Positions 15,773 through 26,669 of a stretch of DNA of 64,000 nucleotides are shown in pieces. The notes beneath the pieces are model-generated. The model was not told where the DNA came from and did not search any database. It saw nothing but the letters and a program-made list of their open reading frames with translations. How positions within the stretch are numbered: the stretch's first letter is position 1; each line of letters opens with the position of its first letter. The DNA comes from Dioscorea cayenensis subsp. rotundata (lineage: Eukaryota; Streptophyta; Magnoliopsida; Dioscoreales; Dioscoreaceae), in the NCBI RefSeq assembly GCF_009730915.1, contig NC_052475.1:31805016-31869015 (forward strand), given 5' to 3'. Both the position numbers and the translations under genes were made by a program.

Positions 15773-17480
15773 TCGTCAAATTACAAAAGCATCCCTCCCT
15801 TACTTGAAAATTAACTTATTACTTAAAGGATTTTGCGAACAGACCCTTGTAACGGTATGATTTTGATAATATTCTTTAATAATTATTACAAGGCAAAAAA
15901 TAGATGCGTTTTGTTTGTAGATAATTATTTTATGATCGTTGGGTTAATAATTACAAATAATATTCGATTTTTTCTTTTAAAAAAAAAATAATATTCAAAA
16001 TTTTGAAATTTTTTTTAAGATTTTGTATAAATTGGATTTTTTTTTGTTTTTTTTAACTCTTAAGAGACATAGATATACAAATATAAAAATATTTTACAGA
16101 CGTGTACAAACATACATAGAAAAAGAAAAAGTAATGCTTCACACCATTCAACCAAATAGAGGAAGTTCAGGTAACTCTTTTAACAAAGCTTGTAATAATT
16201 TAGTTTGATAAAATTTTCCCCGGTTAAAACAAAATTTACATCATAAAACCACCTAATTATGTAAATATAAACTTTGCAAAGGGTTATACACACAAAAAAA
16301 GTCCCAGGCCCGAGTTCGGCCTGAACTTTGGTTGAACAAGGACGGACCCACGTTCCGTACAGTAATGACACGTGTCATAGAGTTGATGATTTTTATGACA
16401 CCTGGCAAAAGGTAATGACGTGTCTTTATGCTTTTAATTAGTGAGCGGTGGGTCCCGCTTCTGGAAGCCGGGCCGCCAAGCCAGCAAACGATTCTGGGTC
16501 ACAATTGTGGGCCTGAATGGGCCGAGCCAGTTTAATTGCTATAATTTTTTTCGCAAAGCTCCCTCTATCATTATGTATTAGCAAAATTTGCACATATACA
16601 TCAATAGAAATATATAATCATATACACCCATAAAACACGTTAAATGTCAACAGAATTTTTATAAAAAAAAATATATATACTTATTTTTCACATTGCATGG
16701 TAAAAGAAATAGATTAAAATGTTAAATTGAATTTCAGCCATGTAAATAAATATCAGCCACGGAAGCAAACACCCAAACAAACCTTTATAAAAACCTCATA
16801 GTTTTATATATATATATATATATATATATACACTCCGAACTTTATGAGACCTGCATTTCACTATAAAATATATGTATAAAATACTCCATTTTACATCTGT
16901 ACAAGTATCTATAACAAATTTTGCAAGGACACATTACAGAGGTATCTCAATCTGTGATAAAAGCTGCATTTCTAAGCTTATATCCAAAAACACTCTATGC
17001 AAATTAAATTTTTTTAGTTCTTTTTCCTTATTCAGGACTAATTTTGTTCTTACATAGTAAAACACATCTTGTGAAATCAAATACAAAAGCTGAATAAAGC
17101 CCTATTGCCGTGCTCTTGAAATTATGAGATTTTACAAAGTATATATGCCCCAAAAAAAAAAAAAAATCAACTCCTAATTTTTTAAGGAGGGTTGTTTCCA
17201 CTAATTACAAGTGAATTTTCTCTGCTAATGGATACTTATGGAGTTACAACAATGCCTACAGATCTCATGTCATTCAAAAGTACCAGCCATAGAGACAATC
17301 ACTAGTGAGGAGAAGAAAAAACCTACTCAGAGGGAAATGCCATGATTCAAACAGTGGCACTCCATACCTAACAAGAAAGTATATGCTGTCAACATTAAAG
17401 CAATGCATGACAACAAGGAGCAAAAATGAATGAAGATGTTTTCCTATACAAAAATTGACAACATATTTACCTCAACTTGT
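15773..17480. other. Intergenic, upstream of the acyl-CoA synthetase
   Basis: AT-rich with no conserved frame. A short GC-richer island at 16300-16520 holds a 14-bp palindrome with a G-box core. A (TA)n run lies at about 16805-16830. The rest shows nothing recognisable. Confidence 0.4.
16365..16378. promoter_or_regulatory. 14-bp palindrome with ACACGTGT core
   Basis: ATGACACGTGTCAT is a perfect palindrome containing an ACGT core of the G-box/ABRE class. A further ACGT element (TGACGTGTC) follows about 35 bases on. It is about 600 bases upstream of the acyl-CoA synthetase TATA box. A bZIP-type response element is inferred only from sequence. Confidence 0.4.
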
Positions 17481-19451
17481 GAAACATGCAACCCTCCCCC
17501 AACATTGTGTTCGAGATGGCAATTTTCTCTTTTCAGGTGCACCTGATGACAATTGACTCTGGCATAGTGAACATTAAAATGATCAAAATTTTAGTGGAAC
17601 AAGATTCACCTGGTAATTCAAAGAATCCACTTTCTCATCAAACCTGGATGTCATACAGTGAAGTATTTCTTCTTTTCCCTAAACAATTCAGCAGAAGGAG
17701 AAAATGTAAAATTAGTTGTAAGAAAATATCAATGCATACATCATACATCTATCGTGTACTATTAATTGAAGTAGGAATCACATTATCATATCCAAAGAGA
17801 AGATCAAAATCTTCATTGTCAACAGGAAAAGAAAAGTAAATGCTAACTAAACATGCATGCTTAATTGTTTTCTGCCCAGCCCAATGCGGAGTTATAACAA
17901 GCATAGAACTGCTTTGTACACAGAAAAGTATGTCTGAGGAGCAATGTATCAGACAGTGGTTAAGTGGTAATATAAGCAAACTTTAGGAGCTACCAACCCT
18001 TACTGCTTACAAGTTACAAAGCTTTTAAGGTCTATCTCTATTTAAGTCTATGAGCGCAAGATGATACCCAATTCACCTCTCCATAATATCAGGCAAATGG
18101 ATATAAAGTCATTGTTTCAAAATTCAATTAATTATTATTCACAAGTGGCTAGTCCATCACCTTAAAAACATAAGCAAACATCATATTGTGATAGAAATAG
18201 ATTAGGATAAACTGGTACAGGAGGGCAAACATAGATGGTGCTTTTGTTGTGATAGGAATAAGTCAGTGGAATAAGGGTTTTACAATTAGATTTTGTATTG
18301 GTGGAAAAAAAAAACGTTTTTATCCAAGGTAATTCAAGCTATTCTAAGCCTGTCTTGATTAATACTAATTAAAAAGTTATTCTAAGCCGCCTTGATTAAT
18401 ACTAATTATAAAATTTATTCTAAGTCTGACTTGATTAATGCTAATTAAAAAGATATTTATTACCATTCCACGTTACTTTCGCTTCTTTTGATGGCTATTT
18501 TGTTCCTATATTATAAAAAGAAACTTGTCCAGCAACAGGGCACAATCCTTAGCTACATAAAATCAAGTATAGATTGCTCCAAGACTTTCCAACTTCATTC
18601 TCTATCACAGGATTATAAGATATACTCCATCTATTCCATATACGACTACAAGATGAGACAAGAATTTTTCAAGCTAAAATCTAGAACGTTTTTTTTTCTA
18701 AGACATGTACAACAACCACATTTACCATATATGTTTAAATGTTTGAGTATCAGTCAAAGTCACTCATTAAACTCATCAACAACTATGCTAATATCACATA
18801 AATGAACAACTGAAAGTTAAAGGGGGCAATTACTTGTATTTGAAGCCACTGGTAAACAAGTTCCTGCCTCACATAGATTTTATTCATAATACAAGGAGAA
18901 ACCAGTGAACAGATAGGCCATAAACTTATTTGTGATACCCTAGAGAGCAAAGCTCTTACAGTATGTTAGTTTATCCATTTTGTCAATTTCATTATTCAAG
19001 ATTTAAACTCAATCATAGGTTCTGGCAATAATGAAGTCAAGCAACATAATAATATTGTTAAATAAATATACACCAAAAATTGCAACAGGCGCTGCTCCCA
19101 TTTCAGCTTGTAACAATGATTGATGATCTTAGCAATTTATAATTGACCAAGATATATCTCTAGCCCAGATAAACGAATGGATCTTAAAAAACCAAAAAAT
19201 GAAAAGCCACAAACATGAAAGACACAATAATATTACCTGCTATAGAGGCCTATTCTGTGATCAAATCAAAATTGAATGTTCAAGGTAGCAAACTGTCACT
19301 CTGGAACAGCTATCTTATTCCAAGCATTTTGTCAAGAATCAAACCCACTTTGTTGAACTCCTTTCTTAGGCAAAAGCCCTTCCTGCAAAGTGCTTTGATT
19401 GTTAAACTGACCACAACTCCATTTATGGCCACACCCCTTGCTAAAATTTCA
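17481..19451. other. Downstream flank of the PPR gene, no gene recognised
   Basis: No conserved protein in either strand. Some of this may be 3' UTR of the PPR gene. It contains a threefold 38-bp tandem repeat at 18341-18454. Confidence 0.4.
18341..18454. repeat. Three 38-bp tandem units
   Basis: Copies start at 18341, 18379 and 18417, each beginning ATTCTAAG and containing CTTGATTAAT.CTAATTA. They differ by a few substitutions per copy. Confidence 0.85.
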
Positions 19452-20949
19452 TCAAATAGACTTAACAGTTTCCTCAAATTTGCCATTGTTAATCAACCAG
19501 TAGTTTACACGGGTAACCAAATCAGGTAAGAACCCACCTTTGAGGGATGATAATACACACTTAATAGCCTCACAAAAGTATCCTGATTTACAAAGGCAAT
19601 CAATCATCATACAATATGTGAACTCGTTGGGCATAATGCTCTGTCCATTCATCATACCAAACATAAGCTGAGCTTCAGCCACCATCCCCGCCATGGATAA
19701 CCGATGAATCAAAGTATTAAATGCCACAATATCAGCATCAAACCCTTGACTGCAAATAATACAAATCGCTTTCTTAAATTTCCCAGCTAAACAAAGGCTG
19801 CGAATAACAATTGTAAACGTACAGGTATTCGGGTCAATTCCCTTCTTCATCATATCCGTCAACAACTTCAAAACACTGGACCAATTTCCAGTCTCACAAA
19901 GCCTATTCATTAAGGAATTATAGAAGTACACATCAACATACCATCCCAGTTCAGTATTTCTCTCCAACAAGCACTTTGCTGTCCATAGCTTTGAATCATC
20001 ACGGCACAAACAATCAAAAAGAATGCTCAGGGTCACATTATCCGGAAACAAACCCCTACTCTGCATAGCCTCCAGCTGCCTAAAAGCCTCATCTACCCAG
20101 CCCCCATTTACAAAGACCATTCATATAACTATTGTAAGTGACCTCATTAGGCTTCCATCCCTTCAAATCACACTCCCCCAAGACCCTCTCAACCTCATCA
20201 AACTCTCCAATTCGACACAATCCTTCAATCAAAACACTATAAATTATGGTATCTGGAACAAACCCATTCTTCTCCATGAAAAAAATCAACCTTTTCGCTT
20301 CTCCAATCATCCCCTTCATGCAGTACGCGCGAAGAATTGAAGTGAAAGCATTGATATTAGGAGTGCATTGTCGTTCAAACATTCCATCAAGCACCTTACA
20401 GGCTTCTTGAATCCTGCCAAAGCGACAGAACCCAGCGATGAGGGTTGAGTAAGCGACGGGATCGGGGGCGACTTTGTAGCGAGACATGGATTGAAAGACT
20501 TCATTAGCGGAATCGACATCGTTAAGATAGAAAGATAGGATTTTTACCACAATAGTGAAGGAGGCGGCGTTGGGGGCGACACCTCGAGAGCACATATCAT
20601 CGAACAGGCGAACGGCGTCGGAGGCCTGGTTGGAGACCGCGAGAGAGTGGATGACGGTGTTGTAGTGGAATGCGGTGGGAGACTTGAGGGAGAGAAGGAG
20701 GTGGCGGGCTTCGGAGAGGAGGCCGGCACGGCAGAAGGAGGAGAGGAGGTCGGTGATGGCGGAGGGGGAAGAGGAGAGGAGGAGGGTTACGTCATTGTTG
20801 CTGGCTCGGCGGTGACAGGAAGCGGAGATGGCGGAGAGGAAGGTAGGAAGATGGTCGGGTGAGGGAATCGGGCTAGGGTTCCGGCGAGCTAAGCGGGAAG
20901 TGAGAAGGCGGGACGGCGGCATGTGAAGCAGTGGAACGCATGAGATCAA
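19452..20949 (-). CDS. P-class pentatricopeptide repeat protein (frame interrupted once)
   Basis: An intronless organellar RNA-binding protein of about 498 residues once the frame is joined. PPR proteins of this class bind organellar transcripts in a sequence-specific way. From about residue 65 onward are tandem 35-residue PPR units with typical signatures: FHYNTVIHSL, NAASFTIVVKIL, DPVAYSTLIAGFCR, NINAFTSILRAYC, DTIIYSVLIEGLCR, NEVTYNSYMNGLCK, DVYFYNSLMNRLC, ADIVAFNTLIHRL and NEFTYCMMIDCLCK. The first ~60 residues are Ser/Arg/Pro-rich, consistent with an organellar presequence. Near 20101-20105 (five C on the plus strand) one base appears extra: GLCKWG must continue as WVDEAFRQLE. Removing it gives an uninterrupted 1497-base frame. 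I read this as an assembly insertion, though a young pseudogene is possible. Confidence 0.85.
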
Positions 20950-22913
20950 TCAAGGCTTCCTTATGATAGGATGGCTTTGAGATTCGTGCATAAAGGGTAT
21001 ATTTGTTAAATAAAAAATTAACTTTTAACTCTTATAATTTTTATTTTTTACATACCAACGGGTAACAAACAAACATTTGGTTTAAAGTGAACATGGGTCC
21101 TAAGCAAAATTTATATATATATATATATATTAAATAATAAATTACTTAATAAGAAATAGATTATAATCTTGATGATTAAATAAAATTAATGTAATTTAAT
21201 ATTATCATAAATTAATTAGACATGATAATTTCTATATTTTATAAAAAAATAATTAAGATTTTTACCAATTTAATTATGTAAATAAAATAATAATAATAAT
21301 AAACTTTTTAAAAAAAATCATGAATTGTGGCCTACGCAAAATATTATGGGGTCTCATTTTGAGGATAAGTTAATTTTATGTAATTTAATATTATTATAAA
21401 TAATTAAAAGAAACAAGTTTTATATTTAAAGAAAGAATAGTCGATATTTTTTAATAATATGGTTTTGTAGATAAAATAATAAAAAATAAAAAAGTTTAAT
21501 TACAAATTTAATTTTTTTTTTAATAAAAAAATTGTGAGGAAAATTATGGACCCTGGGTACAAATCTTAGTCGTCTATGTCTAAACATTGTACAGGGATTT
21601 TTATTATTCAGAGATCAAAAATTGTCAAACACGGTGATGTTAAAACAGAGTCTATTCCTTTTTTATTTTTTATTCTCCAAATATTTTGATTCGAAATAAA
21701 AAAATAATCATAGATTTTTTTAATTATATATACAACAAAGAAAAACTGAAAAAGGCACTAAAATGCTGAGTGCGGGAACAAACAAAGGCATGTATACATA
21801 TTTTGTGTCAGTGGCCTATTTAGTTCTTGGAGTTGGTCCAGAAGTTTTATAGAAAATAAATAAACCTATTTCCAATTTTTTCCTATATTTATATATAAAG
21901 ATTTAATTTAATATTGCTTGGTTAAATAACCCAAATTTTTACCACTTGAATTAACTTTTGGTAAATTTTTATTTAAAAAATTCTAAGTTTTGTTATAAAA
22001 ATTCTCTTCGAAGAATTATTATTGTAATTTGCTTTACAATAACAAGCGATTTAATTCACTGACACATAATTAATTTTTAAAAATTTATAAAGTACTATTT
22101 AATTCCATGATTTCCGCCGAAAAAATGGGAAGCAGCAAAATCATAATAATTATTTTTAACTATTTTTAATAAAATAATAAATTGTATAATAAAATACAAC
22201 ATATTATCATAAATTGATTAAATAAATTAAATAAGATAAATTTAGAGTTTAAAAAATAATTAAAAATTTTAAAACTATAATTATGTGGATAGGATCTAAA
22301 AAGTTTAAATATAATTTTAAAAAAAATTATGAATTATGAGGCCTTAGAAATTTGTTGGGCCCTATTACAAGTGTTATAGTTTAAAAAATACAAAATTTTT
22401 AAAATAATTATATCCATAGGATTATAGGATGATAATAAATATAAATTAAAAAAAATGTATTATGAGAGCTGAAAATTGTGGGGCCTGAGCGCATTCATAT
22501 TATAATAAATTGAGTGTTATTAAAAAAATTAAAATTTTTAAGATAATTATATTGATATGATTATAGAATGATAATAAATAAAATTTTAAATTATAATTTA
22601 AAAAAATGAATTGCTTAGGAAAAGTGAGAAGGCTTATTTATAAAGCCAAATTTATTATACACTTTATGGTTTCGAGATTTGTAAAATAAAAAATGTGGGG
22701 TTTTTCAGGTTCTATGATATGTGGGCTTTAGATTTGCAAAAAGAGAAACAAAAAAATAAGGTGTTAATTTGGTTATTTTTTTATAAGATTAAAATAGTCC
22801 ATTCATGTAAAAAACCGCCACGTGCGATAAAAATATGATTTTCTCAATATGATTTTATTTTATTTTTGAAATTTAAGTTTTTTTATTTAACAGAATTTAA
22901 GAAATTAATAAAC

Positions 22914-22958
<45 letters not shown>

Positions 22959-23191
22959 AGTTAGTTTTTAAATAAAATGATGATTTTGCCCATTTGAAGT
23001 AACACTGATTTGGTAATGGTTAAATCTGAAAAACTACACATCATAGAATCCAAAAAGAAAATTGTGTTTATTATTTTACAAATCTCTCGGAAAATACAAA
23101 GGTTATTTTTATACCTTTCCCCTACTAATAATACTAAATGAAAATATAAATATAAATTTAAAAAATATATATGAATTATGGAGCCCTAGAA
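20950..23191. other. AT-rich intergenic region with diverged repeat units
   Basis: Very AT-rich, with no gene. Several units share a closing phrase of the form ATGAATTATGRGGCC, followed by a G/C-rich tail. They end near 21360, 21560, 22380, 22500 and 23195. A (TA)n run lies at 22917-22953 and a shorter one near 21112. Confidence 0.5.
22917..22953. repeat. (AT)n microsatellite
   Basis: About 18 uninterrupted AT units. Confidence 0.95.
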
Positions 23192-23269
23192 AATCACGAG
23201 GTTTTTTTCATAAATATTACATTTTTTTATTACAAAAATATATAATTTTTAATTTAATTACAAAAGTAG

Positions 23270-23378
23270 GTAAAACGGTAGACTCTCTACCGTTTTACAT
23301 GCAAATGAACAAAAACGATAAACAGCTTACCGTTTTTCTGTGCAAAAGCATAAAAAACGGTAAACTGGTTACCGTTTT
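23270..23378. repeat. Three palindromes in the left TIR
   Basis: Palindrome 1, 23270-23298: arms GTAAAACGGTAGA / TCTACCGTTTTAC around CTC. Palindrome 2, 23311-23337: arms AAAAACGATAA / TTACCGTTTTT with one mismatch. Palindrome 3, 23354-23378: arms AAAACGGTAA / TTACCGTTTT around ACTGG. All share the AAAACGGTA core. Centres are about 40 bases apart. Confidence 0.9.
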
Positions 23379-23507
23379 CATAATATACTTGAACAGTAGA
23401 GCTTTGGTGCTCTAACTCTTGCCATTGAGTTGCAGTGAAGGGATACCTATTGCTACAACTACTATTACTACTTCTTCCTCTCCCATTCATCATCATCATC
23501 ATCATCA

Positions 23508-23581
23508 TCATATCTCTATATCAACTCACTCACTCACTCTCAAATCATATCTCTATATCAACTCACTCACTCACTCTCAAA
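23508..23581. repeat. 37-bp tandem duplication inside the Mutator-like element
   Basis: Two copies starting at 23508 and 23545, each containing TATCTCTATATCAACTCACT followed by two or three CACT repeats. A short (ATC)n run precedes them. Confidence 0.9.
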
Positions 23582-25089
23582 AGAAAGTAGAGAAGAGAAG
23601 GAAGTAGTTACAGTAACTAGCAAAGGTTGTGCTGGTGTTCAAGTGGAAGTAAAGCATTGAATATGGGACTAAAGAAATGGGTTCCTTTTTTTCCAAGTGC
23701 ATAGGAAAGGTCATTCAGTGAAGAGAGAGAGAGAGGGGGTAGAGAAGGGGCTGCAGAATCTTCTGTGTGTTGGTGCATGACCAAATCAAAAAAATCTTGT
23801 TTTGAGTTGTTTAAAAAGAAAACAAGGAGGAGGAAGGAGGAGGTGAAGGTGGTGATGGTTGAGTGATATCTTAAGTCTGTATAAATGTGTTATATATGTA
23901 ATGTTTGTAAAAAAAAAAAAATTTCTTTTCAACTTTGACTGGTTTGACTGAGTATTATTGGTGAGTGGACCCCATTATTTTGTCTCTTTGCCCTTTAAAA
24001 CCGGATCTTGTTGGAGTTAATTATGGACTTGTGTTTGTTTTGTTTAGTTTTTAAGGGGAAAGCTGGTATGCTGGTTTAGAACTCTGGTAGTGTGTGTATG
24101 TGTTCTCCTTGAGAGCTTGCCTTTAGAAACACTTCAACTCCAGAGCTTGAGGTTTCCTTGGTGGTCATAGTTGCAGTCCTGGGATCTTGCTTCCTCTTTG
24201 GCTGGAGGTTAGATCCATGCTTATGTTCCTTTCTTTAGCTTGCCACTTTGTTGTGATTTGTTTGAAGCATGACAGTAAGCATGATTTGTATTCATTACTT
24301 TAGTTTGTCTTAATTAACTTTGTATGCATACGTATAGCTTTGATCTTGTTGTTAGATCCGCAGCCATGGTATGTGTGTGTTGTTATATAATTGCATCTGG
24401 TTTTGTGAGCATAATCTAGTCATCATGCTTTTAAATTTGTCTTATGATGATTCTTTTATTTTATTTTTATATTTTGGTTTTTGTTTTCTGGAATTTCCTA
24501 GAAATATGGTTACATATATTCATGCATGTTTGTGTTTTATGTATTTTTAAACCTGTGTAATTCGGATTATTTGTGTGAGAAGTTTTCCATTTTTCCTAAA
24601 CCAAATTGTTTAAATTTAAGGTTATCTTGAATGCTTTCTTAGTCTAATTAAGCCTTGTATTATCTTTGTTTCAAACCCCTTGATTTCAGAGAGGGAAATT
24701 TGAGAGTTTTTGTTAAACCGTAGATATCTTCTAGTGATTTATGTTTATACCTTTTCTTATATATATATATATATATATATAATATTGTTTAAGTTTTCTC
24801 AAGGTATCCTTTAGATCATGCATGATAATGTTATTTATATTTATGTGTTCATACAGCATGCTCTTAGTGATGTCCTGAAATTAAATTTAATTTAGTCTTT
24901 AGTTAAATGATCTAAATCCTTATTTATGTGCTTAAGTTTGACATAAATACCTTCCATGATCAAACAATTATGGATGTTCTGGAGGATAATTTTGGCTTTA
25001 ATGCTTGTGTTTGTAATGTTTAGTGTTTAAGTTAAAGTTGTTAATCATTTGTGTGGGTGTTCTAAAATCAGTGTGTGATTTATACTTCT

Positions 25090-26125
25090 AAATATGTTCT
25101 TCTGGGTTTTAGTACAAGTTAAAACCCAGCCCTAGTTTTGTTCTGAGTGTAATTTTTTTTTTTTGGGTTAGATTTTTCGTAGCAAGCTTTAGTTCGTGGG
25201 ATTTGATGAACCCGACCTTGTAGCTCGGAGCCTGGTAGGCTCTCGCACTGTGTATTCCGTATTTCTGGCAATAATTATTATTTAATTATTGCATTGTTTA
25301 ATAATTTTATTTATTTATTTATTTTCGTGATATTTATGTTTATTTATTTATTTTCTTATTTGCATTATTTATTCAGTAATTCTTCTGTCTGTATTCTGTA
25401 TTTTCTGCGGTTTTTAGTACATCTCCATTCCTGGCTCGCCCAGTTAGGAGGAGTAAGTTCTGCGTGTGCACATGATTTCTGTAGTAGCGCTACCCCCCGA
25501 CTGCGGTCGAAGATCTGGCTTCGGCTGTTGATATTCTGTTCTGTTCTGTTCCGACTTCACAGTCGATGATCCAGCCTCGTGCTGTCGATGTCTGTTACTA
25601 GCCAGGGAGATGTAAATGTTTGTTCTGCATGTTTTTCATACTTTGGATTATTTTTGTATTCTGCGTATTTTTTGCATTATGTACGAATTATAATCTTTTA
25701 TTCTGCAATATCTGATATATCTGTTGTTTCCGCGATCCTACTGGGCCCTTATGGCTTATGCACTCTGTGAATTCTGTTCTCGCAGGAGAAGATCAAGTCT
25801 AGGATCGGGGGGTGTCTGGGGGTCGTATTGTCTGCTTTTATCAATATATCTATATTACCCTCTTGTGAGTGTAAGGCTTGTATTCTGACTGTATTTGTAT
25901 TTTGCGAACTGTTGGGTTGTATTTGTATTCTGTAGGGATGCTAAAGTCCGTACTTGTAGTATTTCAGTTTCCAATATCCTATTTGTGCTTTTGTGTTCTG
26001 TTCATATCTGCTTGTTAGGGTTGACTCTAACCAGGTTAAAACTGAGGCCTTGTACCCAGTGGGGCCCAGTCCCATTGGATGCGGTTGGTCTATCAGCTGG
26101 CCCAGCTGTGGGGCTGGGACGTGAC
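25090..26125 (+). mobile_element. Probable solo LTR of a Ty3/gypsy-like element (fossil)
   Basis: The right edge ends in GGGCTGGGACGTGACA, typical of plant Ty3/gypsy LTR 3' ends. The unit has a base composition unlike its surroundings, with no internal coding region. The left edge is uncertain and placed near 25090. No partner LTR is seen. It is nested inside the Mutator-like element, so it is younger than that insertion. Confidence 0.45.
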
Positions 26126-26318
26126 AATATATATAATATCTTTGTGTGTGTGTATTATAGTAATGTATTTATTGCTCAAAGCCATTGGCATAAAGCTGGT
26201 TGTTTTAAATGGTAATGACTAGCAGAAGGTGCATCTCAAAGCAATTTGCAGAAGACTGATTGTAAGTAGCAACAGCATTGCTGCCAGACCTGCCACAAGA
26301 CGTAGCTCTCTTTCTCTT

Positions 26319-26356
<38 letters not shown>

Positions 26357-26478
26357 GCACTCTATCTCTGTGTGAAACAGGCTGTTGTGCCTCTGCTGCC
26401 CTGTTGTCTTCTCCAAACTTTACTACAACTCAATGGCAAGAGTTAGAGCACCAAGCTCTATTGTTTAAGTATATTATG

Positions 26479-26586
26479 AAAACGGTAACCAGTTTACTGT
26501 TTTCTATGCTTTTGCACAGAAAACGGTAGACTGTTTATCGTTTTTGTTCATTTGCATGTAAAACGGTACAGAATCTACCGTTTTAC
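26479..26586. repeat. Three palindromes in the right TIR
   Basis: Mirror set of the left TIR: 26479-26503 (AAAACGGTAA / TTACTGTTTT), about 26520-26544 (AAAACGGTA / TATCGTTTT) and 26558-26586 (GTAAAACGGTA / TACCGTTTTAC). Paired arms are preserved although the loops and some arm bases differ from the left copy. Confidence 0.85.
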
Positions 26587-26669
26587 TTACTTTTGTAATT
26601 AAATTAAAAATTACCTATTTTCGTAATTAAAAAAAATGTAATATTTATAAAAAAAAGCCAAATCATGAG

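Larger units (their letters stand above)
23201..26660. mobile_element. Mutator-like non-autonomous element with long TIRs
   Basis: The left end (23201-23440) and right end (about 26422-26660) are inverted repeats of each other over about 240 bases. Left reads TTTTTTTCATAAATATTAC inward, and the right end reads TTTTTTTATAAATATTAC inward. Flanks carry a 9-bp direct repeat with one mismatch (AATCACGAG 23192-23200; AATCATGAG 26661-26669), the size used by Mutator-superfamily transposases. No transposase frame is present. The interior holds gene-leader-like sequence (about 23440-25080) and a probable solo LTR (about 25090-26125). The element lies just upstream of the ATCase leader. Confidence 0.75.

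Noticed and set aside
20647-20862. Gly/Glu-rich plus-strand frame
   Set aside because: It is the antisense shadow of the Ser/Pro-rich N terminus of the PPR gene.
25294-26215. Plus-strand frames inside the Mutator-like element
   Set aside because: They lie in the LTR-like block and are Phe/Tyr/Leu-rich read-through of T-rich DNA. No transposase or retroelement domain.
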